A DNA stretch of 64,000 nt from assembly GCA_963921195.1 (NCBI GenBank), contig OY992537.1, forward strand, positions 152,429,844 through 152,493,843. The letters run 5' to 3'. Shown here piece by piece: positions 22,653 to 34,385 of this stretch. Both the position numbers and the translations under genes were made by a program. The notes below the pieces were generated by a model. It was not told where the DNA came from. It saw only the letters and a list, made by a program, of their open reading frames with translations, and made no database searches. The first letter of the stretch is position 1. Each line of letters opens with the position of its first letter. The stretch is from Pegoplata infirma. Taxonomy: Eukaryota; Arthropoda; Insecta; Diptera; Anthomyiidae.

Positions 22653-23340
22653 ATAATTTTACATTATTTGATGTATGTATGTATAGTAGGGCGTCCCAAA
22701 AAAAACCTTTATTCGATTTTCTTGGGTGCTCAAGCATAATTTGACAGCTTACAGGGTAAAGTATTTTTGAGATTTTTTTCAGATTTTTCGGAAAAGTTTT
22801 TAAGGTCGCGCAAATCGATTTTGTGCTTAAAATCGGCTTTGACGACCGTTTTTTACCTTTCTTTATAAGTTCGCTAATAAACACGATATTCTTTACTATT
22901 GAGTTAACATTTTTAAAGAAAAATGTCCAAACTTTATTTTTGTGTGCATAAATTAAACGTTTTGGCTATGCTTTTGCTCATTTGGGTACCCTACATAAGG
23001 TTTTTTCGTAAATTTTCCACAAATTTTGAAAGTAACGTTTTGTAACTTTTAAAATTTCTGTGAAAGGTAAAAAAAGTAACAATGCAGTTTGAAAGATCAA
23101 ATAATTCTAAATAATTTTGAAAAAGTAATTTTTGAATTTGCTCTTACCGTTCCAGATTAATACCATTTTAAAGATTTCTATCCATTGTACAAAACTAATA
23201 GTAAAATAATAAACTTCTTCTAAAGACCTGAAAAATTCGAGTTTTGGTCAGTAACAGAAATGTGAGAAGTTGGATCCTTAAGATTTTTTTATGCTGAACA
23301 CAAAACTGCTTTTAGCAACTCCCTAACAAGTCACGTTTGG

Positions 23341-23840
23341 TGGTAATTTAGGATAGTATGTCAAAATGTCCGTCTGTCCGGCTGTAAAAGACACGATGGA
23401 GTCAAAAATAAAAGAGATATACTCCTGATGTTAGCCACGAATATGTCTTATGGTCATAGGAAGGTTATCTTCACAAATGGGAAAAATCGGTCAAGGGGGA
23501 AAAAAGTTTTTTTTTACATTATATTTTGTATTTTTGTTAAAAAAAAATAAAACTTTTTTGTAAAAGAAGATATCATTTACCTGCGCCTGGGAAATAAGAA
23601 AATGCTCATTTTCGGCCCGCCCCATTTTGTGGGCGCGGATTTATTCAAATAATGATGAAAAATGAATGTATTGGTAATATTAATCGCGAGGGGGAAGGTC
23701 TCCCCTTATGGCCGCCGCTTGGGACCACCAAGACTGCCTTGTCAAAAAACATTTTTATAAATATTTTTTTAATTTTTTTTACATATTGCAGGGCATAAAA
23801 TATTCTGCACAACCGAATTTAACACTCTTGTTTGTTATTT
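23341..23840 (+). mobile_element. DINE-1/mini-me fragment inside FB6
   Basis: Has the GTCCGTCTGTCCG microsatellite (about 23368), the GACACGATGGAGTC and AAATCGGTCAAGGGGGAAAA blocks shared with 59476-60000 and 1-345, and a decayed 3' end GCACAACCGAATTTAACACT. Confidence 0.55.
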
Positions 23841-23999
23841 CTGAAAGCTGCATCTCATAGTCCCGGTATTCAGCTTTTAAACCCATCATATATAGCCTAT
23901 TTACAAGTTTTTACCCTAAGATATTAAATAGTGGAAGACAATATCTTTTTTAAATTCAATATTTTATTTTATTATTAATTTTATACAATGGGTTGAAAG

Positions 24000-25557
24000 T
24001 AGAGATGGGATCGTGAGTGACTTTTCAATCACGATCACGCACGCTCACGAAAAAAAAATTGTAATCACGCACGATCACGCACGAACATTTTTTTCTGCTC
24101 ACGCTCACGCACGCTCACGTGAGTAGAAAAAAAATTAATCACGCTCACGATGTAATCACGATCACGAAATACTCACGAATTAAAATATGTAAATAAATGT
24201 ATGTCATATTTTTTTATGCATTACCCAGTTGGGAAAGTCCTTGAGCCATCCGTGGTGACGGCTCGCTGACACACCTGACATCCCCATGACATCTCTATAT
24301 ACCGAGTTGAGGACAGTTTCATAAAATATTTAAAAATTTCCTCAATCATATTCAGCAGTTGTCAGGGGGTGCTGACATTCCCATGAAATTTCCCCTAAGT
24401 CGTCTTTGAGGAAATGTCTGATATAGGTCATATGAAATTTGCCAAAAATCTTCGTATTTCCATTAGTTTTTACTTCCATCCAATTTCCTTTATAAATTAT
24501 CTTTATCATATTAAGAAATAACTTTTCGACTTTCCGATGTTTTTCCCAGAAATTGAAAAGTTCACAGATTCAGGGTCGTTTTAAAGTATGGCGCTGGGCA
24601 CACAAGAATGGGCACAAAGAATTTGGGGCCCCGCTGGAAAGTAAAAAGTCGCACGACCAAAAAAAAACACATTCTTGTGGTACAAATTAAATTCATTGTT
24701 TTACCTGTTTTAAGAAAAAGAAACTAAAAAAAATAAATTTTGGGTAGGGATATTTTAGCTTGCCTTAATTTTTCTTTACTTATTAAAACCATGATATTCG
24801 TGAAAAGAATTTGGTTGTAATAATGTCTCAGAATCTGAGACATATCCTGTACGAAAAATGTCTCAGAATCTGAGAATATTTTTATACGAAAAACGTCTCG
24901 GAATCTGAGAGTTTTCAATACGAAAAATGTATCAGAATCTGAGACTTTGCATACGAAAAGTGTCTCAGAATCTGAGACTTCTCTGAACTTAAGACTTTTA
25001 AAATCTCAGAATCTGAAACTTTTTGTGTACGAAAAATATTTCACATTCTGAAACTTTTTATGTAGCAAATATTTCAATGGATTTGAGACTTTTGATATAT
25101 TACAAATTTCTCCTATAGAAAAAGTCTCAGTGTTTACAAAAAATCTGTTAGATTCTGAGACTTTTCTGTAAGAAAATAAGAAATTTTATTTTAAAATAAA
25201 TTAGCCGTATAACCGAAAGGACATGTCCTCAAGTGCTACCTATTATATGTCAGAATCTGAAGGCATTTCCTCATGGAAGCACTGTGCAAATTCCCCAATG
25301 ACATATTTAAAAAACTTATTAAATTTATATTTTTTTTAACGACCATAAAAAATCAAGAAAACGTTACCGAACAAAAAAAAATCTGGGAAACAATTAAAAT
25401 CACGAAAAATTCACGCAAGAATTTTACTCACGCACGATCACGCACGAACTTTTTTGTGTTACTCACGCACGCTCACGTGATTAGAAAAAAAAATTACTCA
25501 CGAATCACGTGATTCATGTGTGATTCACGTTAATCACGTGATTGGTGCCCATCTCTA
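24000..25557. mobile_element. hAT element, TAGAGATGGG family, copy 2
   Basis: Ends TAGAGATGGGATCGTGAGTG and GGTGCCCATCTCTA, perfect 8-bp duplication GTTGAAAG (23992-23999, 25558-25565). Both ends carry many CACGCACG/CACGTGA words. About 1 kb longer than copy 1 because of a central region that includes the palindrome array at 24824-25262. Confidence 0.83.
24824..25262. repeat. Array of TCTCAGAATCTGAGA palindromes
   Basis: About ten occurrences of the palindrome CTCAGAATCTGAG. The first five are nearly perfect at 32-36-bp spacing, separated by TACGAAAA-containing spacers. Later ones are degraded and more widely spaced. Found only in this one element. Confidence 0.75.
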
Positions 25558-26249
25558 GTTGAAAGCTTTATAATGGTATTACTTTGGAACGGTAAGAGCG
25601 AATTCAAAAATTATTGTTGCTAAATTATAAAGAATTAATTTATCTTTCAAACTGCATTATTACTTTTTTTGACTTTCATAGAAATTTTAAAAGTTACAAA
25701 GCGTTATTTTCAAAATTTATGGAAAATTTACGAAAAAATCTAATGTAGGGTACCCAAATGAGCAAAAGTGTTGCCAAATCTTATAGTTTATGCACACAAA
25801 AATAAAGTTTGGACAATTTTCTTTAAAAATATTACCTCAGTAGTGAAGAAACTCGTTGTTATTGACGATTTTATAAACAAAGTTAAAAAAAATGGTCGGC
25901 AAAGCGGTTTTTCAACAACAAATCGTTTTGCGCGACCTTATAACCTTTTCCGAAAAATCTGAAAAAAATCTCAAAAATACTTTACCCTATAAGCTTTCAA
26001 ATTATGCTTGAGCCCGGACAACTTTTTTTTTTTGGGACACCCTAATGTATAGCCATATGAAATAATATGTTTTCATATCAAACAAAGTATATAATTATAT
26101 CTCGCATTGAGTTTTTCCAAATTTTTTAAATGGAGTTATATAAAATTACATCTAATGATAACCATGTTAATATATAAATACACGTGGGAGACATAATCAT
26201 ATGTAACACATATAACTTAATCTGATTGCATACATATTTATATGACTTA

Positions 26250-26538
26250 GGCCTCTGTTCTGTCTTTCACAACTTTTCAATTCACATGAAAATTTCCGAA
26301 TCACATGAAATCAAGTTTATTGTTTTGTTGATCACGTTTTCATTCGAAGTTGAAATCGAATAATTAAATTTAAAAAAATTATAAGAAAAATAGTGCATTC
26401 GTTTTACTTTCACTAAATTTTATTTATGTGAAACAAAACGAAAAAGAAATTCGGATGTGAAATCTGGAACACTAAAAAAATTCGAAAATTTTCGTTTTCA
26501 CATTTTTTATGTGAATTACTTTTTTTGGAACAGCGGCC
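26250..26538. mobile_element. PIF/Harbinger-like MITE (GGCCTCTGTTC)
   Basis: Ends GGCCTCTGTTCTGTC and GGAACAGCGGCC with the TTA duplication at 26247-26249 and 26539-26541. The opposite arm of C0 (about 44627-44640) retains the empty site GACTTAATATC. 3-bp TTA plus GG ends is typical of PIF/Harbinger. Confidence 0.8.
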
Positions 26539-26566
26539 TTAATATCAAATAACGTATACGAGCATA

Positions 26567-26808
26567 CCCGAGTAAAAAAGATTATATACATATATTCATA
26601 TAAAATTATATAAAGACATCATATATAATCATATATAGTTTAATGCGAAAAATGAGTCGATAAAACGATATAAAAACTTATCAAATTTGATCAAATCTGA
26701 TCAAATTTGATATAATTTTAATATAATTTTATATAGTTATATGCGAAAATTGGACCCTTTTTTGTATAAAATTGATGCAATTATATATAATTAAATATAT
26801 TTATATAT
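26567..26808 (+). mobile_element. CCCGAGTAAAA element left end
   Basis: CCCGAGTAAAAAAGATTATA preceded by TA; AT-rich body with TGATCAAATTTGAT words. Its right end was not identified with confidence; 44188 is one candidate. Confidence 0.5.
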
Positions 26809-28127
26809 GGGGCAAAACGCGTCAAAGGTCCACACCAAAAAACAAATGTTGTCCAATTTAAGTATAATTTTGGTAAAATAGTAGGTTAATGATAGGTATT
26901 CTAAATTACAAATATAAAATTTTTTGATGAAATATTGGCAGAGTTACAGGGTTGGAAAGTTGTGATGTTTTTGAAAAGAACATATTTTGGTGAATTTTAA
27001 TTAACATTTTGATGAAACAAAAATTATAATTTTAAAAACGACTTTGAAAGTATTTTTGACGGCCTTTAAAATGGCATTTGTGTTTTTTTTGAAAAAAATA
27101 AATTTGACCTTAAAATTCAAGGTCAAAATATTAAATTGTAATTATCTTATAAGGGTCGCACCTTTAGATTTTTTTCACTAAGCCCACTAGAAAGGTTGAA
27201 ATTTTTTTTAATTTCGGTTTTTTTTTTTAAAATGGTATGTATGATACTTTATGAGAAATCAATTTTTTTACGAGTACATAACACCCAAACTGTACTGATT
27301 TCTTTATTTTTTATGCGTGCAACGTTTGTTGTGTGTGTTTACAACGCACACTTTATCTAAGATTTTTGATTTTTGTTGTTGTTATTATATGCATATTAAG
27401 CGATTTCAGTACAATTTGAGTGTTATATACTCCTAAAAAATTGATTTCTCATAAAGTATCATACATACCATTTTTTAAAAAAAAACCGAAATTAAAAAAA
27501 ATGTCAAGCTTTCTAATGGGCTTAGTGAAAAAAATTTAAAAGAGCGACCCTTATAAGATAATTACAATTTAATATTTTGACCTTGAATTTTAAGGTCAAA
27601 TTTATTTTTTTCAAAAGAACCACAAATGCCATTTTAAAGGCCATAAAAAATACTTTAAAATTAGTTTTTTAAATTATAATTTTTGTTTCATCAAAGTGTT
27701 AATTAAAATTCACCAAAATATATTCTTTTCAAAAACATGAAAACTTCCCAACTCTGTAACTCTGCCAATATTTCATCAAAAAATTTTATATTTGTAATTT
27801 ATACTACACTCAAAATAATTCTACAGTAAAAGGTTTAGTAAGTGATTTTGTACCAAAATCTACTAATTAGTTACTAATTTTAGTATCTTCAAAGTACTAA
27901 AATTAGTAATTTTTACTGGTTTTGAATAATATTAGTAAAAAATTTTAGTATTGGTTACCAATTACTGCACTAGGTCCTTTTGGACTAACATTTAGTTAAA
28001 TTTTTAGTATTATTTACCCACGTTTTTTTTTGGGTGTACCTATCATTAACCTAATATTTTGCCAAAATTATACTTGAATCGGACAACATTTTTTTTTTGG
28101 AGTGGACCGTTGACGCGTTTTGCCCCA
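26808..28127. mobile_element. Foldback TGGGGCAAAACGCG
   Basis: Ends TGGGGCAAAACGCGTCAA and TTGACGCGTTTTGCCCCA, in a TATA context that hides the exact duplication (2 or 4 bp). Arms of about 450 bp share GAGAAATCAATTTTTT and TTAAGGTCAAA blocks around a centre near 27350. The 2.35-kb tandem duplication begins in this centre (27270), so the right arm is present twice. Confidence 0.7.
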
Positions 28128-31100
28128 TATAAGAAAAAAATGTTTTCCCTCAAAACGCAAAAAATTGACAAAAAATTTGTTTCCAGGACTTACAAATTTT
28201 CAAAAATATTTTTAGGACTTTGAAAATTTTCAAAAAAAAAAAAAAAACATCTGGACATAGAAAATTTTTTGTATTTTTTTTTTTTAAATTTGCATCAGTC
28301 CTAGAATTTTGGGACTTAGAAAATTTTAATTTTTTTTGGACTTCCCGGTGAAAAATGTTCGTATATGGAAACATATACGAGGATATATGTATGGCTACAT
28401 ATATGAAGATATATGACCATACAAAGCAAAAAAATTTTTTTTTGATTTTAAATTTTTTTGTTATTAATTATAATATTACTTGGTTAGCTTATTCACGACA
28501 AAAAATTTGAATTTGGTGGGATGAGGCTTTCAGTTTTTAAAAATTTTTTTTGTAGTTTTGACAAGCAACGGTTTTAGTTGTAATGTTGCTTTTAATGATA
28601 TATCCCGGTGAAAAATGTTCATATATGCACATACATGTTTCATATGTGATCACATATGAAAAATGTGTGAACATATATGCTCCATATGAATACATATATG
28701 AAGCAATATTTCTTGATTTTTTTTCATATATGCTGATGTATGAATACACATTAGACCACCCAAAAAATGTATGGGATTTGCAAAAGTATTTTTTTGTTCG
28801 CTCCACCGGCAGTTTCTGATAGATTGGCCATAAAAAATAATATCTGTGCAATAACTAGATCTCTCGGTTGCATACAGGCCAGTCGATTTGAACTTATGAC
28901 CCTAAAAGTGACCTAAAAACACTACAAAGCTTTTAAGTGCCATAACTCTTAAAATATGAGTTTTTCCAAAAAATGCTATATAAGTTTTATTTTGCAGAAT
29001 AAGAAAGTAAACATTTCCTTCCAACAAATTTTTAGCCTAAGTCTAAGACATGGTGGTGTTTTTGGCGGTTAAAGTAAAAATTTATGTGAAGACTTCAATT
29101 AAAACGACCCTCGTTAAAATTTGGACGGAGATTGAAATAGTCGGTCACCATTATTTTGTAGAGTAAGATATGTAGTTTCCATAAACCAATTACATTTGGA
29201 ATTTATATGGGTAATTTTATTACAGAAGAGCCTAAAGCTGACTTTGAAGTTTCGATTTTCCAAATGCTGTATACAAATTTTTGAAATTACTTTGTTTTAA
29301 ACGACCCTTGTTAAAATTTGAATGGAGAAAATCGGTTTCTATGATTTTGAAGAGTTAGATGTGTTCTTTTTGGAAAATATTTGGGGAATTCCAGGCCAAA
29401 TCACTCACTTTTAGACCCAACCTCCCTTCGATTAATATTTTTTGTTGGATATGTTTTAGTACGTATTAAATGCAACTTGCACTCAAATGTTCAGCCTTTT
29501 AAACCAAGTTAGGGTTGAATAATCATTTTTTTTAAATTGCGTTTTTTTTTTTTTTAAAAATTAAAAAAGGGAAATTTTCAATTAATTTTGACCAGTAAAA
29601 AACATGGATATCTTAAAATACATACGAGTACATAACACCCAAACTGTACTGATTTCTTTATTTTTTATGCGTGCAACGTTTGTTGTGTGTGTTTACAACG
29701 CACACTTTATCTAAGATTTTTGATTTTTGTTGTTGTTATTATATGCATATTAAGCGATTTCAGTACAATTTGAGTGTTATATACTCCTAAAAAATTGATT
29801 TCTCATAAAGTATCATACATACCATTTTTTTAAAAAAAACCGAAATTAAAAAAAATGTCAAGCTTTCTAATGGGCTTAGTGAAAAAAATTTAAAAGAGCG
29901 ACCCTTATAAGATAATTACAATTTAATATTTTGACCTTGAATTTTAAGGTCAAATTTATTTTTTTCAAAAGAACCACAAATGCCATTTTAAAGGCCATAA
30001 AAAATACTTTAAAATTAGTTTTTTAAATTATAATTTTTGTTTCATCAAAGTGTTAATTAAAATTCACCAAAATATATTCTTTTCAAAAACATGAAAACTT
30101 CCCAACTCTGTAACTCTGCCAATATTTCATCAAAAAATTTTATATTTGTAATTTATACTACACTCAAAATAATTCTACAGTAAAAGGTTTAGTAAGTGAT
30201 TTTGTACCAAAATCTACTAATTAGTTACTAATTTTAGTATCTTCAAAGTACTAAAATTAGTAATTTTTACTGGTTTTGAATAATATTAGTAAAAAATTTT
30301 AGTATTGGTTACCAATTACTGCACTAGGTCCTTTTGGACTAACATTTAGTTAAATTTTTAGTATTATTTACCCACGTTTTTTTTTGGGTGTACCTATCAT
30401 TAACCTAATATTTTGCCAAAATTATACTTGAATCGGACAACATTTTTTTTTTGGAGTGGACCGTTGACGCGTTTTGCCCCATATAAGAAAAAAATGTTTT
30501 CCCTCAAAACGCAAAAAATTGACAAAAAATTTGTTTCCAGGACTTAAAAATTTTCAAAAATATTTTTAGGACTTTGAAAATTTTCAAAAAAAAAACATCT
30601 GGACATAGAAAATTTTTTGTATTTTTTTTTTTTAAATTTGCATCAGTCCTAGAATTTTGGGACTTAGAAAATTTTAATTTTTTTTGGACTTCCCGGTGAA
30701 AAATGTTCGTATATGGAAACATATACGAGGATATATGTATGGCTACATATATGAAGATATATGACCATACAAAGCAAAAAAATTTTTTTTTGATTTTAAA
30801 TTTTTTTGTTATTAATTATAATATTACTTGGTTAGCTTATTCACGACAAAAAATTTGAATTTGGTGGGATGAGGCTTTCAGTTTTTAAAAATTTTTTTTG
30901 TAGTTTTGACAAGCAACGGTTTTAGTTGTAATGTTGCTTTTAATGATATATCCCGGTGAAAAATGTTCATATATGCACATACATGTTTCATATGTGATCA
31001 CATATGAAAAATGTGTGAACATATATGCTCCATATGAATACATATATGAAGCAATATTTCTTGATTTTTTTTCATATATGCTGATGTATGAATACACATT

Positions 31101-31968
31101 AGACCACCCAAAAAATGTATGGGATTTGCAAAAGTATTTTTTTGTTCGCTCCACCGGCAGTTTCTGATAGATTGGCCATAAAAAATAATATCTGTGCAAT
31201 AACTAGATCTCTCGGTTGCATACAGGCCAGTCGATTTGAACTTATGACCCTAAAAGTGACCTAAAAACACTACAAAGCTTTTAAGTGCCATAACTCTTAA
31301 AATATGAGTTTTTCCAAAAAATGCTATATAAGTTTTATTTTGCAGAATAAGAAAGTAAACATTTCCTTCCAACAAATTTTTAGCCTAAGTCTAAGACATG
31401 GTGGTGTTTTTGGCGGTTAAAGTAAAAATTTATGTGAAGACTTCAATTAAAACGACCCTCGTTAAAATTTGGACGGAGATTGAAATAGTCGGTCACCATT
31501 ATTTTGTAGAGTAAGATATGTAGTTTCCATAAACCAATTACATTTGGAATTTATATGGGTAATTTTATTACAGAAGAGCCTAAAGCTGACTTTGAAGTTT
31601 CGATTTTCCAAATGCTGTATACAAATTTTTGAAATTACTTTGTTTTAAACGACCCTTGTTAAAATTTGAATGGAGAAAATCGGTTTCTATGATTTTGAAG
31701 AGTTAGATGTGTTCTTTTTGGAAAATATTTGGGGAATTCCAGGCCAAATCACTCACTTTTAGACCCAACCTCCCTTCGATTAATATTTTTTGTTGGATAT
31801 GTTTTAGTACGTATTAAATGCAACTTGCACTCAAATGTTCAGCCTTTTAAACCAAGTTAGGGTTGAATAATCATTTTTTTTAAATTGCGTTTTTTTTTTT
31901 TTTAAAAATTAAAAAAGGGAAATTTTCAATTAATTTTGACCAGTAAAAAACATGGATATCTTAAAATA
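27270..31968 (+). repeat. 2.35-kb direct tandem duplication
   Basis: 27270-29620 is repeated as 29624-31968 with a 3-bp junction (CAT). The copies are nearly identical; the visible difference is a shorter poly-A run in copy 2 near 30590. Both start ACGAGTACATAACACCC and end GGATATCTTAAAATA. The unit spans parts of five elements, so it arose after the nest formed. The duplicated ORFs are shadows. Confidence 0.9.
27807..28036. mobile_element. CACTCAAAA MITE, TA duplication
   Basis: Ends CACTCAAAATAATTC and TTTTTTTGGGTG flanked by TA. Interior of TACTAAAATTAGTA words. The other arm of its host has a roughly matching empty site (GAATACCTATC). A duplicate from the local tandem duplication lies at about 30161-30390. 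Confidence 0.65.
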
Positions 31969-31980
31969 AGTTGGACGACG

Positions 31981-34082
31981 CACAGTGGTCAATTTCGCGA
32001 GATAGCGGTCAAAACTCTATAACTTTTGACCGGATTGGTATTTTTTTACGCAATTTGTTTTGTTCAATAGGAGGGACTTTAAGCTTCAATTTGCGTGTTC
32101 AAACGTAAAAATCGACTGATAGGAACGTAAGTAATGTGGAGTTAAAAATGCATTTTAATTTTTGGTTGAGTTTCCATGTAAAAGTTGAATATTTTGACAT
32201 TTTAAATAGGTATTTTTTTATAATTTCTTATTTTCTTCAATCGTATTTTACAACCAATACTTATTTATTATTCCTAAACTTAATTTTGGTCAGAAAATGC
32301 CAACATTTGGCCCCTGACATTTATTTAGTCTCAATATTCACAGGTCCTTTATCCTTTTGATAGGTCCTAGGATAGGTGCTTTTGATAGGTCCAGGGATAT
32401 GTCCTTTTGATAGGTCCTAGGATAGGTCCTTCTGATAGGTCCAAGGATAGGTCCTTTTGATAGGTCCTAGGATTGGTCCTTTTGATAGGTCCAAGGATAG
32501 GTAATTTTGATAGGTCCTAGGATAGGTCCTTTTGATTGGTCCAAGGATTGGTCCTTTTCATAAGTCCAAGGATAGGTCCTTTTGATAGGTCCAAGGATAG
32601 GTCCTTTTTATAGGTCCAAGGATAGGACCTTTTGATAGGTCCAAGGATAGGTCCTTTTGGTATGTCCAAGGATAGGTTCTTTTAATAGATCAAAGGATAG
32701 GTCCTTTTGATAGATCAAAGGATAGGTCCTTTTGATAGGTCCAAGGATAGGTCCTTTTGATATGCAAAAGGATAGGTCCTTTTGATAGATCAAAGGATAG
32801 GTCCTTTTGATAGGTCCAAGGATAGGTCCTTTTTATAGGTCCAAGGATAGGTCCTTTTGATATGTAAAAGGATAGGTCCTTTTGGTAGGTCCAAGGATAT
32901 GTCCTTTTGATAGGTCCTAGGATAGGTCCTTTTGATAGGTGAAAAGATAGGTCCATTTGATATGTAAAAGGATAGGTCCTTTTAATAGATCATTGTACTA
33001 GGATAGGTCCTTTTGATAGGTCCAAGGATAGGTTCTTTTGATAGATCAAAGGATAGGTCCTTTTGATAGGTCTAAGGATAGGTCCTTTTGATTGGTCCAA
33101 GGATAGGTCCTTTTCATTTGATAGGTCCTTCTGATAGGTCCTTTTGATAGGACCAAGGATAGATCCTTTTGATAGGTTCAAGGATAGGTCCTTTTGATAG
33201 GTCCAAGGATCCACAGGTTATTTCCATTGGTTTTAAATTTATTTGCAATTTTCAGGTATTTAAGTTATGTAATATTAGATGGCAATAAAATCATTTTTTA
33301 CCTTTTCCAAATGAATTGCCAGATACCACATAATTTGAGAGTTCTATTGTCATTTTTGTAAAAATTTTTATACACCCTTCTATGTGGACTAGGTCCAAAT
33401 ATGGGCCAACTTCTCCTAATTTCAACAGAATTATTTTTTGGGTCAATAAGAACTCTTGTACAAAATTTCATCAAAATATATGCATAATAGCCACTTTCAC
33501 ATACAAATAACTTCTCAAAAAATATGACGTGCATTTGTACCGAATATCTTACCTTGGGTCAGAAAAATTGCTGTAGCTCAAAAAGTGCAGTCCCGATGCA
33601 TGGACATGTATATATAGGAATGTAGGGGAGAGTTAGGACTACAAAATAGTAAATTTGTGTTTTGACTCAGCTTGACTCACAGGAGTTGTGCTCTATGAAG
33701 TAGGAAATTTCCGAGAAATTTTACCTTTTTTAAAAAAAATATTTAAATTGTTCTGAAAACAGTAGAGCTTCAATTTTTTTACCAGTAATATGAAATAAGT
33801 TAAGTTACAACACAAAATTTATTTCGTCCAAAAATCTTGAAAAACAAAAGTTATGATCATTTAAACTTTAAAAATTAACTAAAAATATCATAAATTTACT
33901 GAATTCTGAAAAAGCCCATTTTGGACCACCCTGTTCTCAGTGAAATAGTTGAAATAGAGTTCTAATTTTTTGGCTCCCGAGGTTTACTACTGTCTACTTT
34001 CATATGAGTCTAATAACTTTAAAATCGGAGAACATAAACCAAAAGGAGTTTTGGCCGCTATCTCAAAATATTGACCACAGTG
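31981..34082. mobile_element. Transib-like element, CACAGTG ends, copy 2
   Basis: Ends CACAGTGGTCAATTTCGCG and AAATATTGACCACAGTG; terminal repeats of about 37 bp also share GAGATAGCGG and CAAAACTC. The duplication is CGACG at 31976-31980 and 34083-34087. The related sequence at 39551-39565 (GTTGGACAACGTTTTG) is the uninterrupted site. A 5-bp GC-rich duplication with CACAGTG ends is the Transib pattern. No transposase is left; it carries an 870-bp satellite. Confidence 0.8.
32343..33213. repeat. 25-bp satellite (GATAGGTCCTTTTGATAGGTCC)
   Basis: About 35 units of 25 bp, each two similar halves (TTTTGATAGGTCC and AAGGATAGGTCC). Because 25 is not a multiple of 3, each minus-strand frame reads the same 25-residue cycle (GPIKRTYPWTYQKDLSFDLS...), so open frames here are not evidence of a protein. 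Confidence 0.9.
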
Positions 34083-34385
34083 CGACGTTTTGTTGGTATT
34101 TAAATGTAGTTTTAGAAAAAAAAATATGAAAAAATTATTCGACGTAATTATCACTTACTTTTTAACGTTTAAAAATTAAAATCGAATTTTTGAAAAAGTC
34201 CAAAACCTTTGATTTTTTTTCAAAGTCTAAAAATTCTACACTAAATTACACAATTCTTAAGCCATAATTCGAGATGTGAGCACAATTCGTTCTATTTTTT
34301 TTTTTTCTTCAAATTTTGAAAATTGCATTTTTTAGGCTCTGGTATTATATGGTGCTCCATAATAATTAAATTGGTTGATATTGAC

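Larger units (their letters stand above)
22687..26044. mobile_element. hAT foldback FB6 (TAGGGCGTCCC)
   Basis: Ends TAGGGCGTCCCAAAAAAAA and TTTTTGGGACACCCTA, perfect 8-bp duplication ATGTATAG (22679-22686, 26045-26052). Arms of roughly 490 bp (to about 23180 and from about 25566) pair. The centre holds a DINE fragment and the hAT element at 24000-25557. The 159-codon minus-strand ORF at 22405-22884 crosses its boundary and is chance. Confidence 0.82.

Noticed and set aside
22405..22884. 159-codon minus-strand ORF, the longest in the window
   Set aside because: It crosses the borders of two different hAT elements, has low-complexity composition and matches no family, so it is chance.
24824..25262. 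CRISPR-like look of regularly spaced palindromes
   Set aside because: The repeats are 13-17 bp and decay within the array, spacers share sequence, and the DNA is eukaryotic.
28537..31199. Two identical 104-codon minus-strand ORFs (28537-28851 and 30885-31199)
   Set aside because: They lie across transposon ends and are identical only because of the 2.35-kb tandem duplication; no protein family is recognisable.
32608..33214. Minus-strand ORFs with repeats such as GPIKRTYPWTYQKDLS
   Set aside because: They are translations of the 25-bp satellite; the same peptide appears in all three frames because the period is not a multiple of three.
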